In this document: in pieces, positions 14,649 to 21,711 of the stretch
Layout: each line of letters begins with the position of its first letter
Position numbering within the stretch: position 1 is the first letter of the stretch
Assembly: GCA_937900425.1 (NCBI GenBank)
Contig: CALCDT010000262.1
Span: forward strand, 1 to 23,340
Reading direction: 5' to 3'
DNA: 23,340 bases
Source of the DNA: an uncultured Alphaproteobacteria bacterium
GTDB taxonomy: Bacteria > Pseudomonadota > Alphaproteobacteria > Rhizobiales > Pleomorphomonadaceae
Translations under genes and position numbers: made by a program
Notes under the pieces: model-generated
Databases searched by the model: none
What the model was told of the DNA's origin: nothing
What the model saw: the letters and a program-made list of their open reading frames with translations, nothing else

Positions 14649-15479
14649 TCAGAAGGCCGCTTCGGTGACCTTCTCGGGCGTCTCGAAGGTGACGCCGAAC
14701 CACTTCGTCTGGATTTCGGCCATGCGGCCGTCGGCCTTGATCGCAAGCATCGCGGCGTCGATCGCGTCCATCAGCGAGGCGTATTCGGCGTCCTTGCGGC
14801 CGGGATAGCCGAAGTAGGTCTTGGCGCCGAAGGGCGGCTCGACCAGGGCGAAGGTGTCCGGGTTCTGCTGTGCGACGAAAGCGATGTTCGGATAGGAATT
14901 CGCCACGGCGACGACGCGGCCGGCGGCGAGGCCGGCATAGGCCTCGTTGAAGGAGACGAACTCCTCCGGCTTCACCGGCGTCGGCAGCTTGGCCGAATAT
15001 TCGAGCAGCTGGGCGAGCTGGGCCGTCGCCTTGCCGCTGCCGACCGCCTTGCCGGCGACGTCCTCGGGCTTGGAGATGCTGTCGTCGCCGGCCTTCTTGA
15101 GGAGGGCGACGGTGGCCTCGGCGATCGGCGGCGAGAAGCGGTAGCGCTCCATGCGGGCGTTGGTGATGGTGGCCGGGCCGGCGACCATGTCGAACTTGCC
15201 GCTCTCGAGGCCCGGCAGCACGCCGTCCCAGGGCAGCTCGACCCACTCGATGGTGACGCCCATCTCCTTGCCGATCTCGGCGAAGAGGTCGACGTTGAGG
15301 CCGGAATGCTCGCCGGATTCGTTGATGAAGTCGAACGGGGCGAAGGCGGTCTCGGTGCCGACCTTGAGCACGCCGGCGGCCTTGACCCGCTCCAGCGCGT
15401 CCTCGGCGTGGGCGAGCGCGCCGGTGAGGGCGGTGATGGTGGCCGCGATCGCCGCGGTCTTCAGCGCTTTCAGGAACAT
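14649..15479 (-). CDS. Amino-acid ABC transporter substrate-binding protein
   Basis: A 276-residue periplasmic binding protein of the bacterial extracellular solute-binding family 3. A Sec signal peptide is clear: basic start MFLKALK, hydrophobic TAAIAATITALTGAL and cleavage after AHA near residue 25. The mature protein shows the family pattern LKVGTETAFAPFDF, SGEHSGLNVDLFAEIGKEMG, DMVAGPATITNARMERYRFS and a late GYPGRKDAEYA. The Asn-Ala-Arg-Met-Glu-Arg hinge and FDF point to a polar or charged amino acid or opine-like ligand; the exact ligand is not readable. The ATG at 15479 has GAGGGG about ten bases upstream. It is the first transport gene after the HutC-like regulator, with an operator-like site on its promoter. 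Confidence 0.95.
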   Translation of the reverse strand: MFLKALKTAAIAATITALTGALAHAEDALERVKAAGVLKVGTETAFAPFDFINESGEHSGLNVDLFAEIGKEMGVTIEWVELPWDGVLPGLESGKFDMVAGPATITNARMERYRFSPPIAEATVALLKKAGDDSISKPEDVAGKAVGSGKATAQLAQLLEYSAKLPTPVKPEEFVSFNEAYAGLAAGRVVAVANSYPNIAFVAQQNPDTFALVEPPFGAKTYFGYPGRKDAEYASLMDAIDAAMLAIKADGRMAEIQTKWFGVTFETPEKVTEAAF

Positions 15480-15543
15480 GGTTGTCGCATCCCCTCTTCG
15501 AGATCGATCCGCCGTGGCCGGAGCCCGAGCGGTCGACGGCTTC

Positions 15544-15559
15544 TTTTGCCTAGACAAAA
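15544..15559 (-). promoter_or_regulatory. HutC-type operator upstream of the ABC operon
   Basis: Read on the minus strand the site is TTTTGTCTAGGCAAAA, a near-perfect dyad. It matches the GT-N-TA-N-AC pattern known for the HutC subgroup of GntR regulators, except for one G in place of A (GT-C-TA-G-GC). It shares TTTGTNTAGGCA with the site before the regulator gene. It overlaps the proposed -10 region and start point. Confidence 0.65.
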
Positions 15560-15586
15560 TGGACCGCGCTTCGGGCCGGATGTCAA
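15558..15586 (-). promoter_or_regulatory. Candidate sigma70 promoter of the ABC operon
   Basis: On the minus strand a perfect -35 TTGACA (15581-15586) lies 17 bases from TCCATT (15558-15563), a weak -10. The HutC-type operator covers the -10, so repression by occlusion is expected. The predicted start leaves a leader of about 70 bases before the binding-protein ATG. Confidence 0.5.
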
Positions 15587-15609
15587 TCCGGCCGCTGCCG
15601 AAAAATCGA

Positions 15610-16416
15610 TCACGCTTCCTTATTGTGCGCCGCGTCGGTTTCGGTGCGCCCGGACCCCGGCTGAAACCGTGCGACGAGTTCGAAACCGGCGGCGGGGAAG
15701 GTGGTGCGCGCGGCGGTGACGGCGGCGCCGCCGCGCCAGGTCCGCCGCTCCAGGATCAGGCAGGGCGCGCCGGGGGCGAGGTCGAGCAGGCGCGCCGCCT
15801 CGCCGTCGGCGCCGGCGGCGCGGATGCGGTGCTCGGCCTCGCTCCACGGCACGTGGGCGAGCAGCCAGCTGCCGGGCGGCTCGTCGGCGAAGCTCTCGTT
15901 TTCGGCGCCCGGCACCGAGACGAGGTCGATGACCCGGTCCTCGAGCGCGAAGGGCCGTCCGTCGGCGATGTGCAGGCAGCAGAGCGCCAGCACCGGCCGC
16001 GACGCGGCGACGCCGAGCCGGGCGCGATCGGCGGCGCTCGCGGCCCGGGTCTCGCGGGCGATCATCCGCATGGCGTAGGCGAAGCCGAGGGCGAGGATCT
16101 CGGCCTTGACGTCGGGGATCTGCAGCAGTGCCGAGGGCATGCGCGGCTTGGCGACGAAGGTGCCGGCCCGGCGGCGACGCTCGAGCAGCCCCTCGGCGGC
16201 GAGCTCGGTCAGCACCTTGTTGACGGTCATCCGCGAGCAGTTCCACGCCGCCATCAGCTCGTGCTCGACCGGGATGCGGTGGCCGGGCGGCCAGACGCCG
16301 GTGAGGATGCGCTGCTCGACGTCGGCGCGGATCCGGCTGTGCAGCGAGGCGCCCTCGCCCACCGCCGATGGCGCGGGACGGATCGCGCCGACCCGCTCGC
16401 TCGCTGCGTCGCTCAC
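15610..16416 (-). CDS. GntR-family regulator, HutC-like
   Basis: A 268-residue repressor-type protein. Residues ~23-90 are a GntR winged helix (LHSRIRADVEQRILTGVWPPGHRIP, then CSRMTVNKVLTELAAEGLLERRRRAGTFVA). The rest is a UTRA ligand-binding domain, with LLQIPDVKAEI and PFALEDRVIDL as in histidine-utilisation repressors. No hut catabolic gene lies in the window, so the ligand may be the transported amino acid rather than urocanate. I chose the GTG at 16414-16416 because GGGGAGG lies eight bases upstream. The ATG at 16485 lacks a ribosome site and falls inside the operator. It is encoded upstream of the importer operon on the same strand with 130 bases between, and probably represses itself and the importer. 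Confidence 0.9.
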   Translation of the reverse strand: MSDAASERVGAIRPAPSAVGEGASLHSRIRADVEQRILTGVWPPGHRIPVEHELMAAWNCSRMTVNKVLTELAAEGLLERRRRAGTFVAKPRMPSALLQIPDVKAEILALGFAYAMRMIARETRAASAADRARLGVAASRPVLALCCLHIADGRPFALEDRVIDLVSVPGAENESFADEPPGSWLLAHVPWSEAEHRIRAAGADGEAARLLDLAPGAPCLILERRTWRGGAAVTAARTTFPAAGFELVARFQPGSGRTETDAAHNKEA

Positions 16417-16472
16417 CCCGTCCGCCTCCCCGCCGCGCCGGCCGAACCGCCTGCCGAACCCTGTGCCGGGAA

Positions 16473-16488
16473 TTTGTATAGGCATAAA
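16473..16488 (-). promoter_or_regulatory. HutC-type operator of the regulator gene
   Basis: The plus-strand sequence TTTGTATAGGCATAAA fits GT-N-TA-N-(A/G)C and shares TTTGTNTAGGCA with the site at 15544-15559. It overlaps a possible minus-strand -10 TATACA (16475-16480) with a -35-like TTGGCG (16496-16501). It lies about 57 bases upstream of the regulator's GTG, as expected for autoregulation. Confidence 0.6.
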
Positions 16489-16530
16489 CCGCCGCCGCCA
16501 AGCCGGCGAAACGACGGGGCCGCGCCGACG

Positions 16531-17013
16531 CTATCCCTGGCGGAACCACTCCGGCGGCTCGACGGCGAGGGCGCAGCTCTCCTTGGCCGACGACAGGGCG
16601 ATCAGCGTCTCGGTGCGCTCGATGCCGGGAACGGCCTTGACGACGTTGGAGAGGAAAGCCTCCAGCATCCGCGTCGTCGTCACCCGCACCTTGAGCAGAT
16701 AGTTCCACTGACCGGTGACGTGATGGGCCTCCTGCACCGCCGGCTCGCCGGCGATGCGGGCGAGGAACGGCTCGGCCACCGACGGGTCGCTCCAGCCGAC
16801 GAAGACGAAGGCGAGCAGGTCGAGCCCCAGCGCCTCCGGCGACAGCCGGGCGTGCACCCCCTCGATCACCCCGCGCTCGCCGAGCTTCCTCACCCGGTCG
16901 TTGACCGACGACACCGCGAGCCCGACCGCCTTGGCGAGTTCGGCATAGGAGGTCTGGCCGTTGCGCTGCAACAGGTCCACCAGCCGGCGGTCCACCGGAT
17001 CGAGCTCACCCAC
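16531..17013 (-). CDS. Lrp/AsnC-family regulator
   Basis: A 160-residue protein of the Lrp/AsnC (feast/famine) family. Residues ~1-60 are the helix-turn-helix domain (GELDPVDRRLVDLLQRNGQTSYAELAKAVGLAVSSVNDRVRKLGERGVI). Residues ~65-155 are the RAM ligand-binding domain, with VQEAHHVTGQWNYLLKVRV typical of the amino-acid-sensing sheet. Such proteins form octamers that wrap DNA and respond to amino acids. The GTG at 17011-17013 is preferred because AAGGA lies six bases upstream and homologues start just before LDxxDR. The ATG at 17067 would add 18 atypical residues. It lies next to the HutC-like gene on the same strand and divergent from the RTX gene; targets may include itself and the amino-acid importer. 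Confidence 0.93.
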   Translation of the reverse strand: MGELDPVDRRLVDLLQRNGQTSYAELAKAVGLAVSSVNDRVRKLGERGVIEGVHARLSPEALGLDLLAFVFVGWSDPSVAEPFLARIAGEPAVQEAHHVTGQWNYLLKVRVTTTRMLEAFLSNVVKAVPGIERTETLIALSSAKESCALAVEPPEWFRQG

Positions 17014-17033
17014 CTGCGTTCCTTTCGGAGAAA

Positions 17034-17071
17034 ATCGTTGATCGCCGAACGATAATAGGTCATACATCGTT
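17034..17071. promoter_or_regulatory. ATCGTT repeats before the Lrp-family gene
   Basis: ATCGTT (17034-17039) and AACGAT (17048-17053) form a dyad, and a further ATCGTT stands at 17066-17071, in phase with the first at 32 bases (about three helical turns). Regularly spaced half-sites upstream of an Lrp gene suggest autoregulation. The region is also AT-richer than its surroundings. Confidence 0.4.
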
Positions 17072-17309
17072 CTGCGCCGAAAATTTTTCGGGTTGATCCC
17101 GCCAGTCTCGCGCACCTTCCCGGGCAAGGCAAGGCCGGGGTCCGGGGGGCGGACGCGAGTCGGGACGATCCGTCGGCGCGGCGGACCCGCGTCCGCCGCA
17201 CATCCGTCCACGCTTTCCCCCGCCCCGCCCGGCCCGCCGCGCGGGAGCGTTCGATGCCGGCCGCGCGCCGGCCCGGATTTCATTTGCCCGGTTTCTGGAG
17301 ACATTCATC

Positions 17310-19469
17310 ATGGCGATCATCCACGGCAACGATTCCGCCGACACCCTCTTCGGCACCAGCGGCGCCGACACCATCCTCGGCCACGGCGGCGACGACTACA
17401 TCAACGGCAAGGCCGGCGGCGACATCCTCGACGGCGGCGACGGCAACGACTGGCTGGTCGGCGGCACCGGCAACGACGTGCTCAAGGGCGGGCTCGGCAA
17501 CGACCAGCTCGACGGCGGCGCCGACGACGACGTTCTCGACGGCGGCGACGGCGACGACACCCTCTCGACCACCGCCGGCGCCGACACCCTCAAGGGCGGA
17601 GCCGGCAACGACTGGTTCTACGTCTACCCCGGGGCCGGCAAGACGACGGTCGACGGCGGCACCGGCATCGACTTCCTCTCGCTCGACCGCAACCAGACGA
17701 GCGCGAAGATCGTGCTCTCGATCGCCAACCCGGCCGCCAAGCAGACGCTCTACGACGGCTCGACCGTGGTCAACGTCGAGCGGTTGATGGTGTCGGCCGG
17801 TAGCGGCGACGACCATATCGTCGGCGGCGCCCTCGCCGACCAGCTGTTCGGCGGTGGCGGCAAGGATTCGCTGTTCGGCGGCAACGGCTCCGACCAGCTC
17901 TACGGCGGCGAGGGCAACGATTACCTCGAAGGCGGCGGCGGCAACGATTCGCTCTGGGGCGGCAACGGCGCCGACGTCCTCGACGGCGGCTCCGGCGTCA
18001 ACCTGCTCGACGGCGGCGAGGGCAACGACGAGATCCGCTCGACCACCTCCGACTTCGCGATCACGCCCGACCTCAAGGTCAAGAGCGACACCATCGTCGG
18101 CGGCGCCGGCACCGACACGCTGGTTCTGGTGCGGGCCACGTCGACCTTCGACTTCACCATCGCGATCACCGACCCTACCGTCACCCAGACCCTGACCGAC
18201 GGCACGTCGATCACCGGCATCGAGCGGCTGTTCGCGACCCTCGGCAGCGGCGACGACACGGTCTACGGCGGCGGCTTCAACGACATCCTCTCCGGCGGCG
18301 AGGGCGAGGACACCCTCGTTGGCGGCGACGGTTTCGACATGCTCTACGGCGAGGGCGGAAACGACTATCTCGACAGCGGCAAGGGCGGCGGGGTGCTCGA
18401 CGGCGGGGCCGGCGACGACCAGCTCTTCACCAAGGGTCCGGACAAGATCGACGGCGGCGCCGGCTACGACCGGCTCGGCCTCGACCGCGCGGGCACCGCC
18501 CTGGGCGTGACCTTCTCCATCGCCGATCCCTCCGTGCTCCAGACGCTGGCCGACGGCACCACCATCGTCGGCGTCGAGCAGATCGGCTTTGCCGGCGGCA
18601 GCGGCGCCGACGTCGTCACGGGGGGCAAACATGCCGACTACCTCGATGGCAACGGCGGCGCCGACGTTCTCATGGGCATGGGCGGCGACGACACCATCTT
18701 CGGTGGCGCCGGCTACGACATGCTCCACGGCGGAGGGGGCAACGACAAGATCTGGCTCGGCAACGCCAACGGCGAGGCCTACGGTGGCAGCGGCGACGAT
18801 GTCATCGTCCTCAGCACCGGCCTGTTCGTGGTGCGGGGCGAGGAGGATGTTCCCGGTGTCTTCCACATCGACGGCGGTGCCGGCACCGACACGCTCACCT
18901 ATTTCGGCCAGCTGGTACCCGTCGCCGTCATCATCGACATGACGGCGCCGGCGACGCTGCACGAGATCGCCGAGGGTCAGACCTTCATCAACGTCGAACG
19001 GCTCGAGTTCTACGGCGGCAACGCCGTCGACACGATCACCGGCGGCGACTTCGCCGACATCGTCCACGGCGGCGGCGGCAAGGACGTGATCGTCGGCGGC
19101 GGCGGCAAGGACCGGATCGACGGCGGTGCCGCCAAGGACATGCTGACCGGCGGCAAGGGCGGCGACACCTTCGTCTTTTCCACCACCCTCGGCGCCAACA
19201 ACGTCGACACGATCACCGACTTCGCCGTCTTCAACGACAAGATCGAGCTCGACGACGCCATCTTCAACGTCCTGTCGGCCGGTGGCCTCGCCGCCGGGGC
19301 CTTCGGCCTCGGCTCCGCCGCCACGAACGCCGACCAGCGCATCCTCTACGACGCGGCGACGGGGGCGCTCGCCTACGACGCCGACGGTGACGGCGCCGGC
19401 GCCGCGGTCCAGTTCGCGACGCTCTCCACCGGTCTCGCGCTGACGGCGGGACATTTCATCGTCGCCTGA
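17310..19469 (+). CDS. RTX calcium-binding repeat protein
   Basis: A 719-residue acidic Gly/Asp-rich protein with no N-terminal signal peptide and no enzymatic domain. Hemolysin-type GGxGxDxUx nonapeptides occur from residue ~5 to 620 (such as GGDGNDWLVGGTGNDVL). They are interrupted by four copies of a ~57-residue module at about 115-170, 262-318, 381-437 and 521-578, with the pattern IADP...QTL.DGT.I..VERL....GSGDD. The last 100 residues (GDTFVFSTTLGANNVDTITDF to AGHFIVA) match the C-terminal region of serralysin-like type I secretion substrates. It is likely exported by a type I system and folds on calcium outside the cell; no secretion genes lie here. The ATG at 17310 has GGAG nine bases upstream. 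Role unknown; adhesion or matrix is plausible. Confidence 0.92.
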   Translation: MAIIHGNDSADTLFGTSGADTILGHGGDDYINGKAGGDILDGGDGNDWLVGGTGNDVLKGGLGNDQLDGGADDDVLDGGDGDDTLSTTAGADTLKGGAGNDWFYVYPGAGKTTVDGGTGIDFLSLDRNQTSAKIVLSIANPAAKQTLYDGSTVVNVERLMVSAGSGDDHIVGGALADQLFGGGGKDSLFGGNGSDQLYGGEGNDYLEGGGGNDSLWGGNGADVLDGGSGVNLLDGGEGNDEIRSTTSDFAITPDLKVKSDTIVGGAGTDTLVLVRATSTFDFTIAITDPTVTQTLTDGTSITGIERLFATLGSGDDTVYGGGFNDILSGGEGEDTLVGGDGFDMLYGEGGNDYLDSGKGGGVLDGGAGDDQLFTKGPDKIDGGAGYDRLGLDRAGTALGVTFSIADPSVLQTLADGTTIVGVEQIGFAGGSGADVVTGGKHADYLDGNGGADVLMGMGGDDTIFGGAGYDMLHGGGGNDKIWLGNANGEAYGGSGDDVIVLSTGLFVVRGEEDVPGVFHIDGGAGTDTLTYFGQLVPVAVIIDMTAPATLHEIAEGQTFINVERLEFYGGNAVDTITGGDFADIVHGGGGKDVIVGGGGKDRIDGGAAKDMLTGGKGGDTFVFSTTLGANNVDTITDFAVFNDKIELDDAIFNVLSAGGLAAGAFGLGSAATNADQRILYDAATGALAYDADGDGAGAAVQFATLSTGLALTAGHFIVA

Positions 19470-19506
19470 CGCCCGCGGACGGCAGGACCCGAACGGAACG
19501 CGAAGA

Positions 19507-19534
19507 CGGGGTGGCGCCGGCGGGCGCCGCCCCG
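19507..19534 (+). terminator. Hairpin after the RTX gene
   Basis: CGGGG-T-GGCGCC (19507-19518) pairs with GGCGCC-G-CCCCG (19523-19534) around GGCG. This gives a 12-pair stem with one U-G pair, 38 bases after the RTX stop. There is no U-tract, so termination is probable but not certain. Confidence 0.45.
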
Positions 19535-19595
19535 CATCGTCTCGGGCCGTCCCGCGCGATCCGCCCGCCCTCCCGCGGCGCCGCATTTTCCCTGT

Positions 19596-19619
19596 TTGCA
19601 CATTTTCTTCCCTGTGCAA
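19596..19619. promoter_or_regulatory. TTGCACA-N10-TGTGCAA dyad before the HupE-like gene
   Basis: A perfect 7-bp inverted repeat lies 48 bases upstream of the HupE-like ATG. In addition TTCCCTGT occurs twice, 21 bases apart (19588 and 19609). It looks like a regulator site, possibly for a metal-responsive protein given the downstream gene. I could not assign a family. Confidence 0.4.
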
Positions 19620-19666
19620 CAAATCATCATTCGATCGGGATGCCGGTTGCCGGAGGAGTGTCGTTC

Positions 19667-20272
19667 ATGTCGTTCAAGTCGCTGAAATCCGCCGCTGCCG
19701 CCGCGGCGGGCGTCATCGTTTCGAGCCTGCTGGTGCCGGGAATCGCGGCCGCGCACACCGGCGTCGGCGCCACCCACGGCTTTTCCCACGGCTTCCTCCA
19801 CCCGATTCTCGGCCTCGACCACCTGCTCGCCATGGTGCTGGTCGGCGTCGTCGCGGCCGGCCTCGGCGGGCGGGCGTTGCCGCTGGTGCCGGCGGCCTTC
19901 CTCGCGATGATGGCGGTCGGCGGCGCGGTCGGCATCGCCGGCGTCGACCTGCCCTTCGTCGAGAGCGTCATCGCCTTCTCGGTCGTCGCTCTCGGCGCGG
20001 CGGTCGCCATCGGTGTTCGGGGTCCCGTTGCCGGTGCGATGGCGGTGGTCGGTGCCTTCGCGCTGTTCCACGGCCAGGCCCACGGCGCGGAGATGCCGGC
20101 CGACGCCGGCGGCCTCGCCTACGGGGCGGGGTTCCTGCTCGCCACCGCCCTGCTTCACGGCGCCGGCCTCCTCGCCGGCCGCTCCCTCGGCCGGCTCGGC
20201 CCGCTGGTGCTGCGCCTCGCCGGCGCCGCCTCCGCCCTCGTCGGCGTCGGCCTGCTCGCCGGGGCGATCTGA
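19667..20272 (+). CDS. HupE/UreJ family metal transporter
   Basis: A 201-residue inner-membrane protein. An N-terminal signal (residues 1-29, ending GIAAAH) is followed by the HupE/UreJ motif HPILGLDHLLAM (His45, Asp51, His52), a second polar cluster FHGQAHGAE (His135, His139, Glu142) and LLHGAG near 163. About six hydrophobic spans follow. The family takes up nickel or cobalt, usually for hydrogenase or urease; neither enzyme is encoded in this window. The ATG at 19667 has GGAGGAG eight bases upstream, whereas the upstream in-frame starts lack a site. It stands alone between the RTX and ompW-like genes, with a candidate operator in its leader. Confidence 0.92.
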   Translation: MSFKSLKSAAAAAAGVIVSSLLVPGIAAAHTGVGATHGFSHGFLHPILGLDHLLAMVLVGVVAAGLGGRALPLVPAAFLAMMAVGGAVGIAGVDLPFVESVIAFSVVALGAAVAIGVRGPVAGAMAVVGAFALFHGQAHGAEMPADAGGLAYGAGFLLATALLHGAGLLAGRSLGRLGPLVLRLAGAASALVGVGLLAGAI

Positions 20273-20529
20273 CGGCGGCGTCGCCGGGCGGCCTGCGAAG
20301 CCCCCGAACCTGCGAATCGATCGCGGCCGATCCGGTCCACGAGGCCGGGTCGGTCTCTCTTCTTCTTCACCGCCCCGGACGCGCCGCCGCGGACGGTCCG
20401 CGCAGGGGGAGCCTGCGCCGCCGGCCGGCTCGCCGTCCCCTCCCGCACCGCTCGGCGGGCGGACCGCCACCTCCCGAATGTGACCCTTCTGCAACAGCTG
20501 CGCCGCCGTAGCGGGCGATCGCCGGCGGT

Positions 20530-20543
20530 TTGATCCAGATCAA
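20530..20543. promoter_or_regulatory. FNR/FixK-type box of the OmpW-like gene
   Basis: TTGAT-CCAG-ATCAA is a perfect match to the FNR/FixK consensus TTGAT-N4-ATCAA. If it sits at the usual -41.5 position, transcription would start near 20578, giving a leader of about 48 bases before the ATG. An AAATCC-like weak -10 near 20566 is compatible. Oxygen-dependent control of the downstream porin is likely. Confidence 0.75.
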
Positions 20544-20625
20544 CCCGTCGGCCGCCCCGGCGGGCAAATCCTCGGTCCGTAAGACGGATCGGGCGCGAGG
20601 CGCCCCATGACGAGGATTGAGACAG

Positions 20626-21318
20626 ATGGTCAGGAACTCGCTGCCGGTGCTGGCCGGCGTGCTCGCCCTTCTCGCCCCGGCGGCTCCGGCCGCGGCGGCC
20701 GATCTCGGCGCCCTGCCGGAGGCGACCGCCGCCGAGGCGGCCGCCAACTACGACTGGTTCATCCACGTCGGTCCGGCCGGGGTGTTCTTCTCCGAGAGCG
20801 CCAAGGTCAAGGCCGGCGGAACCCGCGTCTCCGGCGGTATCGACATCGACCCCGACCTCGCGCTCGCCCTCGACATCGGCTACTACGTCACCCCCGACAT
20901 CTCGGTGTCGCTGACCCTCGCCAACCCGCCGCTTGCGGCGATCGACGGCGACGGCGGCGTGGTCGGCACCCTCGGCACCATCGGCAAGACCCACTACCTG
21001 CCGCCGGTGCTCGCCGCCCAGTATCACCTGCCCGCCGTCGGCCCGGTGCGGCCCTACATCGGCGCCGGCGTCAACTACACGATGTTCTTCAACGAGAAGG
21101 ACGGGGCCCTGACCAACTTCAAGGTCGACAACGCCTTCGGCGCGGTGCTGCAGGCCGGCGCCGAGGTGATGCTGAGCGACCGCCTCGGCATGTTCGTCGA
21201 CGTCAAGCACATCTGGCTGAGCACCGAGGCGACCGGCCGGCTCGGCCCGACGCCGGTGAAGGCCGACGTCACGCTCGACCCGACGGTGGTCACCGCCGGC
21301 CTCGCCTACCGCTTCTGA
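20626..21318 (+). CDS. ompW: OmpW-family outer membrane protein
   Basis: A 230-residue outer-membrane beta-barrel protein. The signal peptide covers about residues 1-25 (NSLPVLAGVLALLAPAAPAAAA). The mature part alternates amphipathic strands with OmpW-family segments: DIDPDLALALDIGYYVTPDISVSLTLANPP, a THYLPPVLAAQYHL stretch and RPYIGAGVNYTMFF. It ends in Phe (GLAYRF), the usual barrel-assembly signal. OmpW forms a small eight-stranded barrel for hydrophobic molecules and is linked to oxygen limitation in enterobacteria. The ATG at 20626 is preferred; a TTG nine bases upstream is an alternative. A perfect FNR/FixK-type box lies upstream, which agrees with microaerobic control. Confidence 0.93.
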   Translation: MVRNSLPVLAGVLALLAPAAPAAAADLGALPEATAAEAAANYDWFIHVGPAGVFFSESAKVKAGGTRVSGGIDIDPDLALALDIGYYVTPDISVSLTLANPPLAAIDGDGGVVGTLGTIGKTHYLPPVLAAQYHLPAVGPVRPYIGAGVNYTMFFNEKDGALTNFKVDNAFGAVLQAGAEVMLSDRLGMFVDVKHIWLSTEATGRLGPTPVKADVTLDPTVVTAGLAYRF

Positions 21319-21487
21319 ACGAACGCATGCGTGCCGCCGCCGGGGCGATCGGACCGTCGAGACGACGGGTCCGCTCTCCGGCGGCGACCGCCGCGGTTCT
21401 CCCCGCCAGCGCCGCGGCCATCACGGCCACCTTCGCGTCCGCCCGGTCCGGCGGCCGCAGGGTCGGCCGGCGGCTCGGCGCACCCGG

Positions 21488-21621
21488 CCTCGTCCTTCGA
21501 GACAGCCGCTCACGCGGCTTCCTCAGGATGAGACCTTCGAGAGTTTTCTGTTTTTTCGCAGAGGCTTGCCCTTTTCCCTCATCCTGAGGAGGACGCGAAG
21601 CGTCCGTCTCGAAGGACGAGG
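21488..21621. repeat. Paired-hairpin repeat, copy C
   Basis: Arms 21488-21532 and 21577-21621 match copies A and B. The inner stems are AGCCGC-TCAC-GCGGCT on the left and GGACGC-GAA-GCGTCC on the right, both perfect although they differ in sequence from the other copies. The spacer (CTTCGAGAGTTTTCT...CTTGCCCTTTTCC) is the inverse of the copy B spacer. It lies between the convergent ompW-like and psuK genes. The rest of this 390-base gap shows no gene. Confidence 0.9.
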
Positions 21622-21711
21622 GAAAAGCCCCCCATCGACGCCCCCGCATCGCCCGGGCATCCCCCCCGGCATATCCCGTCCCCCGGCATCTCCCCGGGCG
21701 CCGCGCCCGTC

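Noticed and set aside
16417..16485. ATG start at 16485 for the HutC-like regulator
   Set aside because: It lies within the operator/promoter signal and lacks a ribosome site; the GTG at 16416 has a strong one.
17014..17067. ATG start at 17067 for the Lrp-family regulator
   Set aside because: It would add 18 residues not typical of the family and run through the ATCGTT repeats. The GTG at 17013 has AAGGA at six bases.
17310..19400. CRISPR-like or tandem DNA array in the GGCGGC-rich repeats
   Set aside because: The repetition follows the codons of RTX nonapeptides with variable third positions. It is coding, with no constant repeat and spacer pattern.
17280..19622. Long minus-strand open frame of 780 codons opposite the RTX gene
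   Set aside because: Its Val/Ala/Asp-repetitive sequence is the mirror of the repeated Gly/Asp codons of the RTX gene. It has no start context or family match.
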